Positions 1 through 9,683 of a stretch of 64,000 nucleotides of DNA are shown piece by piece. The notes under the pieces are model-generated. The model did not search any database and had not been told where the DNA came from. It saw only the letters and a list, made by a program, of their open reading frames with translations. The DNA comes from Flavobacteriales bacterium. GTDB lineage: Bacteria; Bacteroidota; Bacteroidia; Flavobacteriales_D; Sanyastnellaceae. Within the stretch, counting starts at the first letter, position 1. Each line of letters begins with the position of its first letter. The position numbers and the translations under genes are program-made. The stretch is from contig JADKIZ010000001.1 in NCBI GenBank assembly GCA_016722445.1, forward strand, positions 406,397 to 470,396. Direction: 5' to 3'.

Positions 1-3
1 CTC

Positions 4-369
4 TTAGTGGCTTTCAGCAGGAGCTTCAGTAGCCTCAGTAGCTTCTGTTGCGGTAGTGTCAATGCTATTTACCATTTCATCCATTTCTTTTTTGAAAGCG
101 TCATCCGCTTTTTTCTTCGCGTCAGCGGAGCAATCATCCATCAATGCAGAAGCCTGATCAGGAGTCATGTCAGCTTTCGGATACTTTTCAGCCAGTTTGT
201 TTACATAGCAATCGCAAATAGACTTGGCGTCATCAGGATATACAATTTCCATCATGCTGGTGCATGTTTCATTGTATGACTTCTTTGACTCTTCTGTCCA
301 GCCACCGCCGCAGGAAGTGAATGCCACAGAAAGGGCAACCGCTGCAACTGCAAAAAAGAATTTTTTCAT
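4..369 (-). CDS. Small cysteine-containing lipoprotein of unknown function
   Basis: A 121-residue exported protein. The N-terminus is a lipoprotein signal: MKK, a hydrophobic stretch, and a lipobox ending FTSC at about residues 17-20, so the mature protein should be lipid-anchored at Cys20. The mature part is hydrophilic and likely helical. It holds a CDC motif and two more cysteines (CTSMM, DDCSAD) and ends in a Thr/Glu/Ala-rich tail with three ATE repeats. I recognise no catalytic motif. The stop codon lies only three bases from the window edge, so the gene is complete. A TAnnTTTG element 36 bases upstream of the start fits its promoter. It is divergent from aspS. Confidence 0.75.
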   Translation of the reverse strand: MKKFFFAVAAVALSVAFTSCGGGWTEESKKSYNETCTSMMEIVYPDDAKSICDCYVNKLAEKYPKADMTPDQASALMDDCSADAKKKADDAFKKEMDEMVNSIDTTATEATEATEAPAESH

Positions 370-404
370 TTTGATTTTGTTTTAAGGGTTAAAAAATGCG
401 GCCA

Positions 405-412
405 CAAATGTA
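405..412 (-). promoter_or_regulatory. Putative -7 element for the lipoprotein gene
   Basis: Read on the minus strand the site is TACATTTG, an exact match to the Bacteroidota TAnnTTTG element. It lies 36 bases upstream of the lipoprotein start at 369. I see no convincing TTG at -33. Confidence 0.45.
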
Positions 413-654
413 AACGGTTTGTTAATGTGGCCTGTAGTGACTTATTCACAGGGCTTTTGTGACATTATTTATAGTCCCCTGATATTAAACGCGAATGATA
501 ATGTCGAAATCCATTTCGGGTTAAACACTTGTTTTGAACCGTGTCCTAAAAAAGCGGGAAGACTACTTGTCATTGCAACCAGGAAAGAAACCGCACGTTC
601 AAAGTCACTTTCATGTCCAGCGACAGACTATCTTCGCGACCCCAACAGAATACT

Positions 655-2409
655 ATGCACCGTACACACACATGCGGCGAATTACGCCTGACAGATAAAG
701 ATCAAAAAGTAACCCTAAGCGGATGGGTACAACGCAGCCGCGACAAAGGAGGTATGCTTTGGATTGATTTACGTGATCGATATGGCATTACCCAGCTCTT
801 TTTTGAAGAAGGAAAAACAGAGGCATCCATTCTAGAGACCGCACGTAGTGTAGGTCGCGAGTATGTTATCAAAGCTACTGGAAAAGTCATCGAGAGATTT
901 TCTAAAAACGACAATCTACCAACCGGTGATATTGAGATACAGGTAGAAACTCTGGAAATTCTCAATGCATCAAAGACACCACCTTTTACCATAGAAGATG
1001 AGAGTGATGGTGGAGATGATTTGCGCATGCAATGGAGGTATCTAGATCTCCGGAGAAATCCATTGCGCAACAATTTGATGCTGCGACATCGCATGGGTAT
1101 AGAAACCCGCAAATACCTCGATTCGATGCAGTTCATGGAAATCGAAACGCCGTATTTGATCAAGAGCACTCCTGAAGGGGCCAGGGATTTTGTGGTTCCA
1201 TCCAGGATGAATCCGGGTCAGTTCTATGCGCTACCTCAATCGCCTCAGACTTTCAAACAAATTTTGATGGTAGCCGGTTACGATCGTTATTATCAAATCG
1301 TGCGTTGTTTTCGTGATGAAGATTTGCGTGCAGATCGTCAGCCGGAATTCACGCAGATTGACTGTGAAATGGCATTCGTTGAGCAGGAAGATATTTTAAA
1401 TACGTTTGAAGGTTTGGTGCGCCATCTCTTCAAAACAGTAAAAGGCGTAGACATTGCGGAAGTTCCAAGAATGACATACGATGAAGCCATGAGGCTTTAT
1501 GGCAGTGATAAGCCGGATGTAAGATTTGACATGGCATTTCAGGACTTGAATGCTTTGATGAAAGGAAAAGGATTTGCCATTTTCGATGGCGCAGAAACAG
1601 TGTTGGGAATTGTTGCAGCTGGATGTGCATCTTACACACGAAAACAAGTTGACGAGTTGACCGATTGGGTGAAACGACCACAGATCGGCGCCAAAGGATT
1701 AGTGTATTGTATGTGCAATGAAGACGGCACTTACAAGTCATCTGTAGATAAATTCTACTCTCAGGAAGACTGGCAGCAAATCGCATCACAAACTGGTGCG
1801 AACAAAGGCGACCTTATCCTCATATTATCTGGAGAATTACATAGTACACGCAAACAATTGGGCGAACTTCGATTGCTAATGGGAAGCCGACTTGGCTTGC
1901 GCAATCCCGAGGTATTTAAACCACTTTGGGTCGTTGATTTTCCGTTGGTTGAATGGATTGAAGAAGAAAAACGTTGGTTTGCTATGCACCATCCGTTCAC
2001 TGCACCGAAGCCTGAGCATTTCAGTTTACTCGAAACCTCTCCGGGTGATGCACGTGCCAATGCATACGACTTTGTACTCAATGGCGTGGAAATTGGAGGT
2101 GGTTCAATCCGAATTCACGATCGGAATATTCAATCCAAAATGTTCAATTTGCTCGGATTTACCCCGGAAGAAGCACAAAAACAATTCGGCTTTTTACTGA
2201 ATGCCTTTGAATACGGTGCGCCTCCACACGGAGGCATTGCATTTGGTTTCGACAGGTTTTGTGCCTTGTTTGGTGGGGCAGATAACATCAGAGATTTTAT
2301 CGCATTCCCTAAAAACAACAGTGGTCGAGATGTCATGATCGATGCACCGGGTACAATAGATCAAAAGCAACTCGATGAATTGAGTATTGGTCTACAAATC
2401 AAATCCTGA
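655..2409 (+). CDS. aspS: Aspartate--tRNA ligase
   Basis: Charges tRNA-Asp with aspartate in the cytoplasm (class II aminoacyl-tRNA synthetase). An N-terminal OB-fold anticodon-binding domain (about residues 1-110, starting MHRTHTCGEL) is followed by the catalytic core. Motif 2 is visible around CFRDEDLRADRQPEFTQ, and motif 3 as GGIAFGFDRF near the C-terminus. The bacterial GAD insertion domain lies in between. The open frame extends up to 613, but family members begin at MHRTHTCGEL, so I choose 655, which gives 584 residues, the usual length. A TATCTTCG element at 629-636, a variant of TAnnTTTG, would place transcription start just upstream of 655 and supports this choice. The 285-base region between the lipoprotein and aspS holds no other gene that I can see. 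The stop overlaps the next gene by one base. Confidence 0.96.
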   Translation: MHRTHTCGELRLTDKDQKVTLSGWVQRSRDKGGMLWIDLRDRYGITQLFFEEGKTEASILETARSVGREYVIKATGKVIERFSKNDNLPTGDIEIQVETLEILNASKTPPFTIEDESDGGDDLRMQWRYLDLRRNPLRNNLMLRHRMGIETRKYLDSMQFMEIETPYLIKSTPEGARDFVVPSRMNPGQFYALPQSPQTFKQILMVAGYDRYYQIVRCFRDEDLRADRQPEFTQIDCEMAFVEQEDILNTFEGLVRHLFKTVKGVDIAEVPRMTYDEAMRLYGSDKPDVRFDMAFQDLNALMKGKGFAIFDGAETVLGIVAAGCASYTRKQVDELTDWVKRPQIGAKGLVYCMCNEDGTYKSSVDKFYSQEDWQQIASQTGANKGDLILILSGELHSTRKQLGELRLLMGSRLGLRNPEVFKPLWVVDFPLVEWIEEEKRWFAMHHPFTAPKPEHFSLLETSPGDARANAYDFVLNGVEIGGGSIRIHDRNIQSKMFNLLGFTPEEAQKQFGFLLNAFEYGAPPHGGIAFGFDRFCALFGGADNIRDFIAFPKNNSGRDVMIDAPGTIDQKQLDELSIGLQIKS

Positions 2410-3815
2410 TGATGAAACAAATCACCACCATACTTGCCATCCTGATTCTTTTCCTTTTTCCATTTCTGACAAATGCTCAGGGTGGTAAAATGACAACAAC
2501 CCTCAAAGGCGAATTGGCCAATGCGCAGAAAGACTTTTTCTTGTTAAAACACCAAGGAAGAGCGGATACTGTAAAGTTCGGAAAGGACGATAAATTCGAA
2601 GTGTTGATTGAACAAAACACGGGTAATTATTTCATGCTGGAGCATGGCAGGCAAGCACTTGAAATTTACCTGCTACCAGCTGATGAATTCTCCATTTCAC
2701 TGAATGCAACAAATTTTACCGATGCCAAAAACTTGACGGGAGCCAGCGCTCCTTATTGTCAATATCTGCTCAATAAACAGAAAGACGATAAGACCGACAA
2801 CTTTAAGCTTCAACCATTCAAAACGGGTGTTTTGGACCCTTCTATCTTGTACAACAAACGCGATTCTATTCGCATGGCGCGAATTGCATTGTTGACCAAA
2901 GCATCATCGGATCAAAAATTCATCAAAGCTTTTACAACCTTTGAGCAAAAGTCGTTCGATTATCAAATGGGTTTGGAGCTGATCAATTACAAGAACAATG
3001 CGGCAAAAAATGGCGTCACCAATTTTCCCGAGAACTTTACTCAATTCACTTCTAAACTAAATTTAGATGATGAGGAAATGGCATTCAACCATTACTTCAG
3101 ACAGTTTGCGTTGAATGAAATTTCGGAGAAAGCTTTGACCAAATATTATCAGGGTACAGACAAACAAGTGATTCGATATTTTGAATTTTTTCTCGATGTG
3201 ATTTGCGATAAAATCAAATCTGAAAAAGTCAAGAGTATTCTTATTTCTGACATGATGCCACAAGTAGCGAAAGATGCTGGTGTGGCGGATATGAGACCAT
3301 TTGTAAGTAAACTCGAAAAATGCAGTTCAGATCAAAAATTAATTGCATCCGTTAAAAAATTAGCCGACCAGAATTTGGCGATTTACCCTGGACAACCTGC
3401 ACCGAATGCCGCCTTTTATGATGCCAATGGAAACAAATCGAAAATCAGCGATTATAAAGGCAAAGTCCTTTACATAGATACCTGGGCTACTTGGTGTGGG
3501 CCATGCAAACGAGAAATTCCTCACCTCAAAAAATTAGAAGAAGAGTTTCATGGAAAGAACGTGGTATTCATCAGCGTTTCTACAGACAAAGACATCAACG
3601 CATGGAAATCGTTCATCGCAAAAGAACAAATGGGCGGATTACAACTCCACCAAAGTGACAACTTCGAAGAGACCATCAGCAAGCTGTATTTGGTGAACTC
3701 CATACCTCGATTCATCATCATAGATGAATCAGGTAAGATTGTCAGTGCAGATGGACCGCGGCCATCCAGCGGTGAAGAAATCAGAAATCTGTTAAATGGT
3801 TTGTTGGCAGATTGA
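2409..3815 (+). CDS. TlpA-like thioredoxin-fold protein, exported
   Basis: A 468-residue periplasmic thiol-disulfide oxidoreductase candidate. Residues 1-24 are a signal peptide ending TNAQ. About residues 25-120 resemble the beta-rich N-terminal domain that often precedes TlpA domains in Bacteroidota, followed by a helical region. The C-terminal thioredoxin domain (about 330-468) carries the redox motif WCGPC near residue 361, a downstream VSTDKD, and a cis-proline segment (NSIPRF). Such proteins reduce or remodel disulfides in exported proteins or cytochrome maturation partners; the substrate cannot be told here. The first ATG overlaps the aspS stop (TGATGATG; a second ATG follows at 2412), so the two are probably co-transcribed and perhaps translationally coupled. 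Confidence 0.85.
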   Translation: MMKQITTILAILILFLFPFLTNAQGGKMTTTLKGELANAQKDFFLLKHQGRADTVKFGKDDKFEVLIEQNTGNYFMLEHGRQALEIYLLPADEFSISLNATNFTDAKNLTGASAPYCQYLLNKQKDDKTDNFKLQPFKTGVLDPSILYNKRDSIRMARIALLTKASSDQKFIKAFTTFEQKSFDYQMGLELINYKNNAAKNGVTNFPENFTQFTSKLNLDDEEMAFNHYFRQFALNEISEKALTKYYQGTDKQVIRYFEFFLDVICDKIKSEKVKSILISDMMPQVAKDAGVADMRPFVSKLEKCSSDQKLIASVKKLADQNLAIYPGQPAPNAAFYDANGNKSKISDYKGKVLYIDTWATWCGPCKREIPHLKKLEEEFHGKNVVFISVSTDKDINAWKSFIAKEQMGGLQLHQSDNFEETISKLYLVNSIPRFIIIDESGKIVSADGPRPSSGEEIRNLLNGLLAD

Positions 3816-3855
3816 GGGATAACCTCGATCAATCACTTTCCATTCGATATTCATC

Positions 3856-3863
3856 TAAATTTG
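3856..3863 (+). promoter_or_regulatory. Putative -7 element for the bacilliredoxin gene
   Basis: TAAATTTG matches the Bacteroidota TAnnTTTG element exactly and lies 52 bases upstream of the start at 3916. The -33 region is not convincing. Confidence 0.45.
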
Positions 3864-3915
3864 CATCGTTGCAACGAATTATCGTTGTGATGAAAAATCA
3901 AAATCTATATATATC

Positions 3916-4329
3916 ATGTATCCACCAGAATTAGTTGCCCCAATGAGAGCCGAACTAGATCAGATCGGTTTTGAAGAATTGTTGACACCAGATGCAGTAG
4001 ACCAGGCAGTAAATAGTCAGGGAACCGTATTGGTGGTTTTGAATTCCGTGTGTGGTTGTGCTGCGGGTAGCATGAGGCCGGGTGTCAGGAAAGCTATCCA
4101 GAATTCGGATAAACTTCCCGCAAAACTCACCACTTCATTTGCTGGAGTTGATCGCGATGCTGTAGAGCGCGCCCGCAAATACATGCTGCCATATCCCCCA
4201 TCCTCTCCAAGTATTGCATTGTTCAAAGATGGCAAACTCATGCACATGGTAGAAAGACATCATATCGAAGGTCGCACTGCAGATATGATTGCTGATCACC
4301 TGAAAACAGCATTTGAAGAATACTGTTAA
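3916..4329 (+). CDS. BrxA/BrxB family bacilliredoxin
   Basis: A 137-residue thioredoxin-fold protein of the YphP/YqiW (BrxA/BrxB) family. The diagnostic CGC motif is present near residue 46 in NSVCGCAAG, and the N-terminus MYPPELVAPMR is typical. In Bacillus these proteins remove bacillithiol from S-bacillithiolated proteins; in Bacteroidota the thiol partner may be bacillithiol or another low-molecular-weight thiol. Monocistronic: it has its own candidate promoter and a strong terminator just downstream. Confidence 0.92.
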   Translation: MYPPELVAPMRAELDQIGFEELLTPDAVDQAVNSQGTVLVVLNSVCGCAAGSMRPGVRKAIQNSDKLPAKLTTSFAGVDRDAVERARKYMLPYPPSSPSIALFKDGKLMHMVERHHIEGRTADMIADHLKTAFEEYC

Positions 4330-4345
4330 GTTATTTCATAAAATA

Positions 4346-4379
4346 AAAAAGCCATCCACCTCAAGCGGATGGCTTTTTT
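4346..4379 (+). terminator. Rho-independent terminator after the bacilliredoxin gene
   Basis: GCCATCC (4351-4357) pairs with GGATGGC (4367-4373) over a 9-base loop and is followed by a T-run. An A-run precedes the stem, extending the pairing. Confidence 0.9.
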
Positions 4380-4506
4380 GTTGTTATGACTGAAAACCGA
4401 ATCAGCAGACTTTCATTTCATCACGTCGCAACATTCATTTTTAAGGCTTCAAGTTTCTTCAACAGAATATTTGTAGCAAGAAGAAAACTTCATCAACTTT
4501 ACCATC

Positions 4507-6771
4507 ATGTTGAGAACGGGGCATTATCGTATCCTGATGACGGGGCTTATGGTCTTTGTCTCGACATTTCTATTGAATGCCCAACATGGAAATGAGTGGA
4601 TTGATTATGCCCAGCAGTATTGGAAATTTCCGGTGAGTTCAAATGGTATCTATCGCATTTCTTATGGCGACCTAGCGGCAGGCGGAGTTTCTGTAAATAC
4701 CATTGACCCTAAAAAAATTCGCATTTTCGGTCGAGGTCGTGAATGTCCCATTTATGTCGAAGGTGAATCAGATGGCATATTTCATCCGACGGATTTTATT
4801 GAGCTGTACGCTGAAAAAAACGACGGCTGGTTAGATAGTCTTGTCTACGAACAAAGTCAAAATCTCACCAATCCGGAATACAGTTTATTTAATGATACCG
4901 CACACTATTTCCTGACCATTTCCAATCAAGATGGATTGAGAAGAACACAGAGCACCCTTACGAATTTCAGCGATTTTATTCCAAGGAATTATTGCCTACA
5001 CAAGGAGACCAAAAGTTACCACGCTGAATACTTGTTGGGGTTGCAGGACATCAATGGAATTGGGCTTCCTGGCTATGATGTTGCTGAGGGATGGTTTGAC
5101 ACAAGATTTCCCAAAGGTGGAAGTCATCAGTGTGTTTTATCCACTGCTCATGCATATACTGGAAATGATGCTCCTGCGGCGCAAGTGAATACCAACGCTG
5201 CCAGCGCATCCATTGCGGTTGGCTTTCCGAACCACCATCTTCAGGTTGGTTGGGGTAATTCCTTACAGGTAGAAGTTGATACAAGTTACTACGGATATCA
5301 ATTGATACACTCCGCATTCACTATCCCGGCTTCGCAGTTGAACACAAGCACAACCATTGTTCACCAAAGCATTGACGACTTAGGAGTAGCCACAGATTAC
5401 CATGCGGTGAGTTATGTGAGTATTGAATACGCGCATGATTTTTCATTCAACAACATCACCTCATTTCATTTTTCTCTTGAGCCGCAAAACGGAGAGTTGT
5501 ATGCATTGATTGAAATCAGCAATTTCAATTCAACTGAACCGAGACTTTTTGTATTGAATGATGGAGCGCGCATTGAAATACAAAACACATTAGATAATGG
5601 AATTTTGAAGGCCATCATACCCATGCAAGATTCAGGAAGAACGAACTTGTATTTATTGGATGGTGCACTTGAATACGGCCAAGTGCAGCTCAGTCCGGTG
5701 AGTCAATCCGGTTATTTTACAGATTATGCTGCCCAAGAAAATGAACATACCTTTCTGATCATCACACATCCACTTTTGATGAATTCTGCTCAGAGTTATG
5801 CAGCATGGAGATCGAATGGCACCACACAATCACTGGTGGCCAATATTGAAGAATTGTATATGCAGTATGCTTATGGGATGTGGAAAAACCCCTTAGCGAT
5901 CAGAAGATTTTGTCAAGATTTGATACAATCATGGAGCACACCTCCGGAACATTTGTTTATCATCGGAAAATCCATTCATGAGGCAGACTTTTCATTCACG
6001 AGTGGCGCGCGAAACAATCCGGACAAGTACATTCGAAATCTTGTGCCCACGTGGGGATATCCTGGAAGTGATGCGCTGTTTACTGCGGGTCTGAATGGCA
6101 CATTGTATGAGGCAGCAATTCCAACGGGTAGACTTGCAGCACAGCAGGAAACCCAGGTTCTTGATTACCTGAACAAGGTGATAGAACATGAATCACAACC
6201 TCCTGCATTGTGGCAAAAAAACATCATGCATTTTGGTGGTGGGACCATTGCTTATGAGCAAGCGCTTTTCAGAAGCTATCTCGAAAACTACACTGAAATA
6301 GCCACAGACACCAGTTTCGGCGGAGTTGTTTATCCGTTCTATAAAAACACCAGTGACCCGATTCAGATGAATGTTTCTGATTCGATACAATTGCTCATCA
6401 ATGAAGGTGTGTCATTGATGACATTTTTCGGCCATGCCAGCAGCACTGGATTTGATCAGAACATTGATACACCACAGAGTTATAACAATCAAGGAAAGTA
6501 TCCACTTCTCATTGGCAATTCGTGTTACACCGGAAATATCCATTTGTCAGATTCACAAAGTGCGAGTGAAAATTTCGTACTGGTACCAGATCGAGGTATG
6601 ATTGGTTTTTTGGCGAAGACTGATTTGGGAATTCCTGTTTATCTCAATTTGTTTACGGAAAATTTTACAAAGAAATCTTTCAGCACAATTATGGAAAAAC
6701 CATTGGTGAATGCATGTCGCTGGCCATTCGCGATTTTCAGGTCGCCGATGACTTTTACAGAAAAAACGTAG
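4507..6771 (+). CDS. PorU2-like T9SS C25 peptidase, N-terminal part (frameshifted)
   Basis: First part of a large secreted cysteine peptidase of the gingipain/PorU family (C25). A signal peptide ending LLNAQ is followed by a beta-rich N-terminal domain. The C25 catalytic His is seen in FGHASSTGF and the catalytic Cys in GNSCYTGN, near residues 640-680. PorU-type proteins act at the cell surface as the T9SS sortase that removes the C-terminal signal from cargo; PorU2 is a paralogue of less certain role. The last roughly 27 residues of this frame are out of register: homologous sequence continues in another frame from about 6687. Together 4507-9545 encodes about 1679 residues, a plausible full length. 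An alternative start at 4537 also leaves a signal peptide. Confidence 0.8.
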   Translation: MLRTGHYRILMTGLMVFVSTFLLNAQHGNEWIDYAQQYWKFPVSSNGIYRISYGDLAAGGVSVNTIDPKKIRIFGRGRECPIYVEGESDGIFHPTDFIELYAEKNDGWLDSLVYEQSQNLTNPEYSLFNDTAHYFLTISNQDGLRRTQSTLTNFSDFIPRNYCLHKETKSYHAEYLLGLQDINGIGLPGYDVAEGWFDTRFPKGGSHQCVLSTAHAYTGNDAPAAQVNTNAASASIAVGFPNHHLQVGWGNSLQVEVDTSYYGYQLIHSAFTIPASQLNTSTTIVHQSIDDLGVATDYHAVSYVSIEYAHDFSFNNITSFHFSLEPQNGELYALIEISNFNSTEPRLFVLNDGARIEIQNTLDNGILKAIIPMQDSGRTNLYLLDGALEYGQVQLSPVSQSGYFTDYAAQENEHTFLIITHPLLMNSAQSYAAWRSNGTTQSLVANIEELYMQYAYGMWKNPLAIRRFCQDLIQSWSTPPEHLFIIGKSIHEADFSFTSGARNNPDKYIRNLVPTWGYPGSDALFTAGLNGTLYEAAIPTGRLAAQQETQVLDYLNKVIEHESQPPALWQKNIMHFGGGTIAYEQALFRSYLENYTEIATDTSFGGVVYPFYKNTSDPIQMNVSDSIQLLINEGVSLMTFFGHASSTGFDQNIDTPQSYNNQGKYPLLIGNSCYTGNIHLSDSQSASENFVLVPDRGMIGFLAKTDLGIPVYLNLFTENFTKKSFSTIMEKPLVNACRWPFAIFRSPMTFTEKT

Positions 6772-9545
6772 CGCTCAATTTCACCTTACACGGAGACCCT
6801 GCAGTTCATTTGCATACACACGAAAAGCCAGATTATAGCATCACACCCGCTTCTATCAGTTTCGATCCACCAGACATTACAGCTTCACTCACTTCATTTG
6901 ATGTAAAGATTGTTGTTGAAAATATTGGCAAAGCAACTCATGATGATGTCGGTATCGAGCTCATCAGACATTATCCGGATGGAACTGATTCCGTCTATGT
7001 TTTTGTTTTGAATGAGGTATTTCATCACGATACAGTCACCTTTCAGATTCCGAACAATACCAGCATTGCTGCAGGTGAAAACACGTTCGATGTCTACATC
7101 GACTACCCGTTGAATGCAGTTGAAGAACTGGATGACATCTCCAATAACATCATTACAGGAAAATCCCTGCTGATCACAAGTGGCGATCTATTTCCTGTTG
7201 TGCCATATCCTTTCGAAGTTGTCGCAAGCGACCAGGTGATTTTAAAAGCTTCAACAGGATTTGCGTTTGAGGAAGAGAGAAATTACATCATGCAGGCCGA
7301 CACCACCGATCAGTTCAACTCTCCTTTTCTCATGACGTTTCAAACGTCGCAGAGTGGTGGAGTGATCGAGTGGCCGTTAAATCTTACACTCCAAGATAGC
7401 ACCGTAGTTTTTTGGCGTTGTAGCCGTGATAGTGTTTCACCAGAACAAACCTATCATTGGTACAACAGCAGTTTTCAATTTATAGAAGGAAAACAAGGTT
7501 GGGGACAGGATCACTTCTTTCAGTTTCGAAATGATATTTTAACCAATACCATTCTCAACACCAATACAAGACTTTGGGAATTTGAACCCACTGTTGCACA
7601 TCTGAAGTGTCAGGTCTATGGCGCGGCGAACAGCAACTATGAAGCATTGGCAACACGATATCAACTCAACCTGAATGTGCTTGAATATGGTGGATTCGGC
7701 TTTAATGAACCAGCATTGATGGTTGCAGTGTTGGATAGTTCCACGTTTACACCTTGGGCAAGCAATTACAATGGATTAAATCCCGAACACGACTTTGGAA
7801 ATACACTTGAGAGCGCTAATGCACGCGGCAGAGCGGAGAGGTATTTCATTTTTCAACAGAATGATCCGGCACAGCTCACAGCATTTGCCGACATGATGCA
7901 ACAGATACCAGACAGTCAGTATGTATTGGTTTATACCTGGCAGTTTGCACAAAAAAATCAATGGAACACCTACGCGCCAGAGATCAATGAATTCTTCGGA
8001 AACCTTGGTGCACAAGCGATCTCATCCTCACCCGATTCCATTCCTTTCATTGCATTTTTTAGAAAAGGCGATCCAGGTAGTTTAATTGAAATGGTTGGAG
8101 GAGCTTCATCAGATTACCTTGTTTTGGAAACTGATCTTATTGGTTCCATCGGACATTCCACTGTACTTGGGCCATTGATCGGACCTGCACAAACTTGGGG
8201 GTCCGCACATTGGAATTTTTCATCTTTGGAATCATTGCCGGGCGATCAAAGTGTTTTTCGATTGCACGGTATTGATGAACAAGGAGCAGATCACATGTTG
8301 TCGGAAATGAATCAATCCGGAGAAATCCTGGATCTGTCCACGATTGCTAACGCAGATCAATTTCCGTATCTGCGCTTAGAAGCAAAAATGGATGACGCCA
8401 CGCACTACACGTCACCGCAATTGGATCGATGGCACATACTGTATGAAAGGGCTCCTGAATGTGCGATCAATCCGCATGCAGGATTTTATCTTGAAACCGA
8501 CTCTCTGGTGCAAGGTCAAAACATTCGTTTGGCCATAGCGATCGAAAACATCAGTGATTTGGATATGGATAGTTTGATGGTGAATTATCAATTGGAAGAT
8601 GCGTCGAATCAATTGCATGATATCACCTATCCGCTTCAAGCTCCATTGCTTGCCGGAGAAATTCTATTTGACACTTTGGTGATTGACACAAAGGAGTATT
8701 CCGGAGATATCGTACTTCATATAGAAGCCAACCCATTCAATACAGATACCGGCCTTCCACATCAAAGAGAACAAAGTCACTTCAACAATCTAGCGAAGAT
8801 CAATTTGCATGTGGAAGAAGACAACATCAATCCCATATTGGATGTGACCTTTGATGGACAACACATTTTGCAAGGCGATATCATTTCAGTGACTCCACAT
8901 ATTGTGATCACCTTAGATGATGAAAATGAATATTTCATTATGAATGAGGAATCGGACACTTCCAATTTCAAGATTTTTATCACGGCACCAGGAGGTGAAA
9001 TCAGTCAAGTCCACTTTTCTTCGCCAGAGTTGGAGTGGATTCCGGCATCAGCACCCAACAACAAATTCCGGATCGATTACACTCCCGCATTCCTGGAAGA
9101 TGGTACTTGGCGTCTTAGGGTTCAGGGCAGTGATAAAAGCGGCAATTTATCAGGCGCGTTGGACTATGAAATCGATTTTAATATTTTCAGTAGGCCTACC
9201 ATTTCAGAGGTCATGAATTACCCCAACCCTTTTACAACTCGTACACAATTTGTCTTCACCCTAACCGGAACTACACCTCCTGATCAGATTAAGATTCAAA
9301 TCATGACCATCAGTGGTGAAATTGTACGGGAAATCACTCAGGATGAACTCGGTACACTTCGAATTGGCAGAAACCTGACTGATTTTTGGTGGGATGGCAC
9401 GGATGAGTTCGGAGACAGGCTTGCGAATGGGGTATATCTCTATCGCGTTCTGGCCAAAATCAATGGAGAACCATTGGAAATCAGTGAAACAACGGCTTCG
9501 AGATTCTTCAACCATGGATTTGGCAAAATGTATTTGTTAAGGTAG
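6687..9545 (+). CDS. PorU2-like T9SS C25 peptidase, C-terminal part (frameshifted)
   Basis: Continuation of the preceding gene in another frame. From 6687 it reads NYGKTIGECMSLAIRDFQ, which follows smoothly from the upstream catalytic region and links to CARDB/Ig-like beta-domains. The extreme C-terminus has a FlgD-like Ig segment (NYPNPFTTRTQF, then DGTDEFGDRLANGVYLYRV) and ends GFGKMYLLR, as expected of PorU-like proteins. The first ATG in this frame is at 6714, inside the upstream frame, so independent translation is unlikely. One added A in the AA at 6687-6688 would restore a single frame. Whether the break is a sequencing indel, a true mutation or programmed frameshifting cannot be decided here. 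Confidence 0.8.
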   Translation, partial: NYGKTIGECMSLAIRDFQVADDFYRKNVALNFTLHGDPAVHLHTHEKPDYSITPASISFDPPDITASLTSFDVKIVVENIGKATHDDVGIELIRHYPDGTDSVYVFVLNEVFHHDTVTFQIPNNTSIAAGENTFDVYIDYPLNAVEELDDISNNIITGKSLLITSGDLFPVVPYPFEVVASDQVILKASTGFAFEEERNYIMQADTTDQFNSPFLMTFQTSQSGGVIEWPLNLTLQDSTVVFWRCSRDSVSPEQTYHWYNSSFQFIEGKQGWGQDHFFQFRNDILTNTILNTNTRLWEFEPTVAHLKCQVYGAANSNYEALATRYQLNLNVLEYGGFGFNEPALMVAVLDSSTFTPWASNYNGLNPEHDFGNTLESANARGRAERYFIFQQNDPAQLTAFADMMQQIPDSQYVLVYTWQFAQKNQWNTYAPEINEFFGNLGAQAISSSPDSIPFIAFFRKGDPGSLIEMVGGASSDYLVLETDLIGSIGHSTVLGPLIGPAQTWGSAHWNFSSLESLPGDQSVFRLHGIDEQGADHMLSEMNQSGEILDLSTIANADQFPYLRLEAKMDDATHYTSPQLDRWHILYERAPECAINPHAGFYLETDSLVQGQNIRLAIAIENISDLDMDSLMVNYQLEDASNQLHDITYPLQAPLLAGEILFDTLVIDTKEYSGDIVLHIEANPFNTDTGLPHQREQSHFNNLAKINLHVEEDNINPILDVTFDGQHILQGDIISVTPHIVITLDDENEYFIMNEESDTSNFKIFITAPGGEISQVHFSSPELEWIPASAPNNKFRIDYTPAFLEDGTWRLRVQGSDKSGNLSGALDYEIDFNIFSRPTISEVMNYPNPFTTRTQFVFTLTGTTPPDQIKIQIMTISGEIVREITQDELGTLRIGRNLTDFWWDGTDEFGDRLANGVYLYRVLAKINGEPLEISETTASRFFNHGFGKMYLLR

Positions 9546-9683
9546 CAATAAGCTGATTGGTGTAAATCAGACACTTATTTAAGATTCGCTTGGTCGTTTG
9601 CCCGCACTTCCCTTATCTTTACCACCATGATGTGGCCTCTACCAAAGGCCATTGTAGCTTAAAACCGAATAACATTTTACGAG

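Noticed and set aside
419..691. 90-residue plus-strand frame upstream of aspS
   Set aside because: It overlaps the aspS N-terminus in another frame and has no motif; aspS explains the sequence.
6681..6693. Programmed ribosomal frameshifting in the PorU2-like gene
   Set aside because: No slippery heptamer of the X XXY YYZ type is seen at the switch and no strong downstream structure was evident, and similar breaks in other genes suggest errors.
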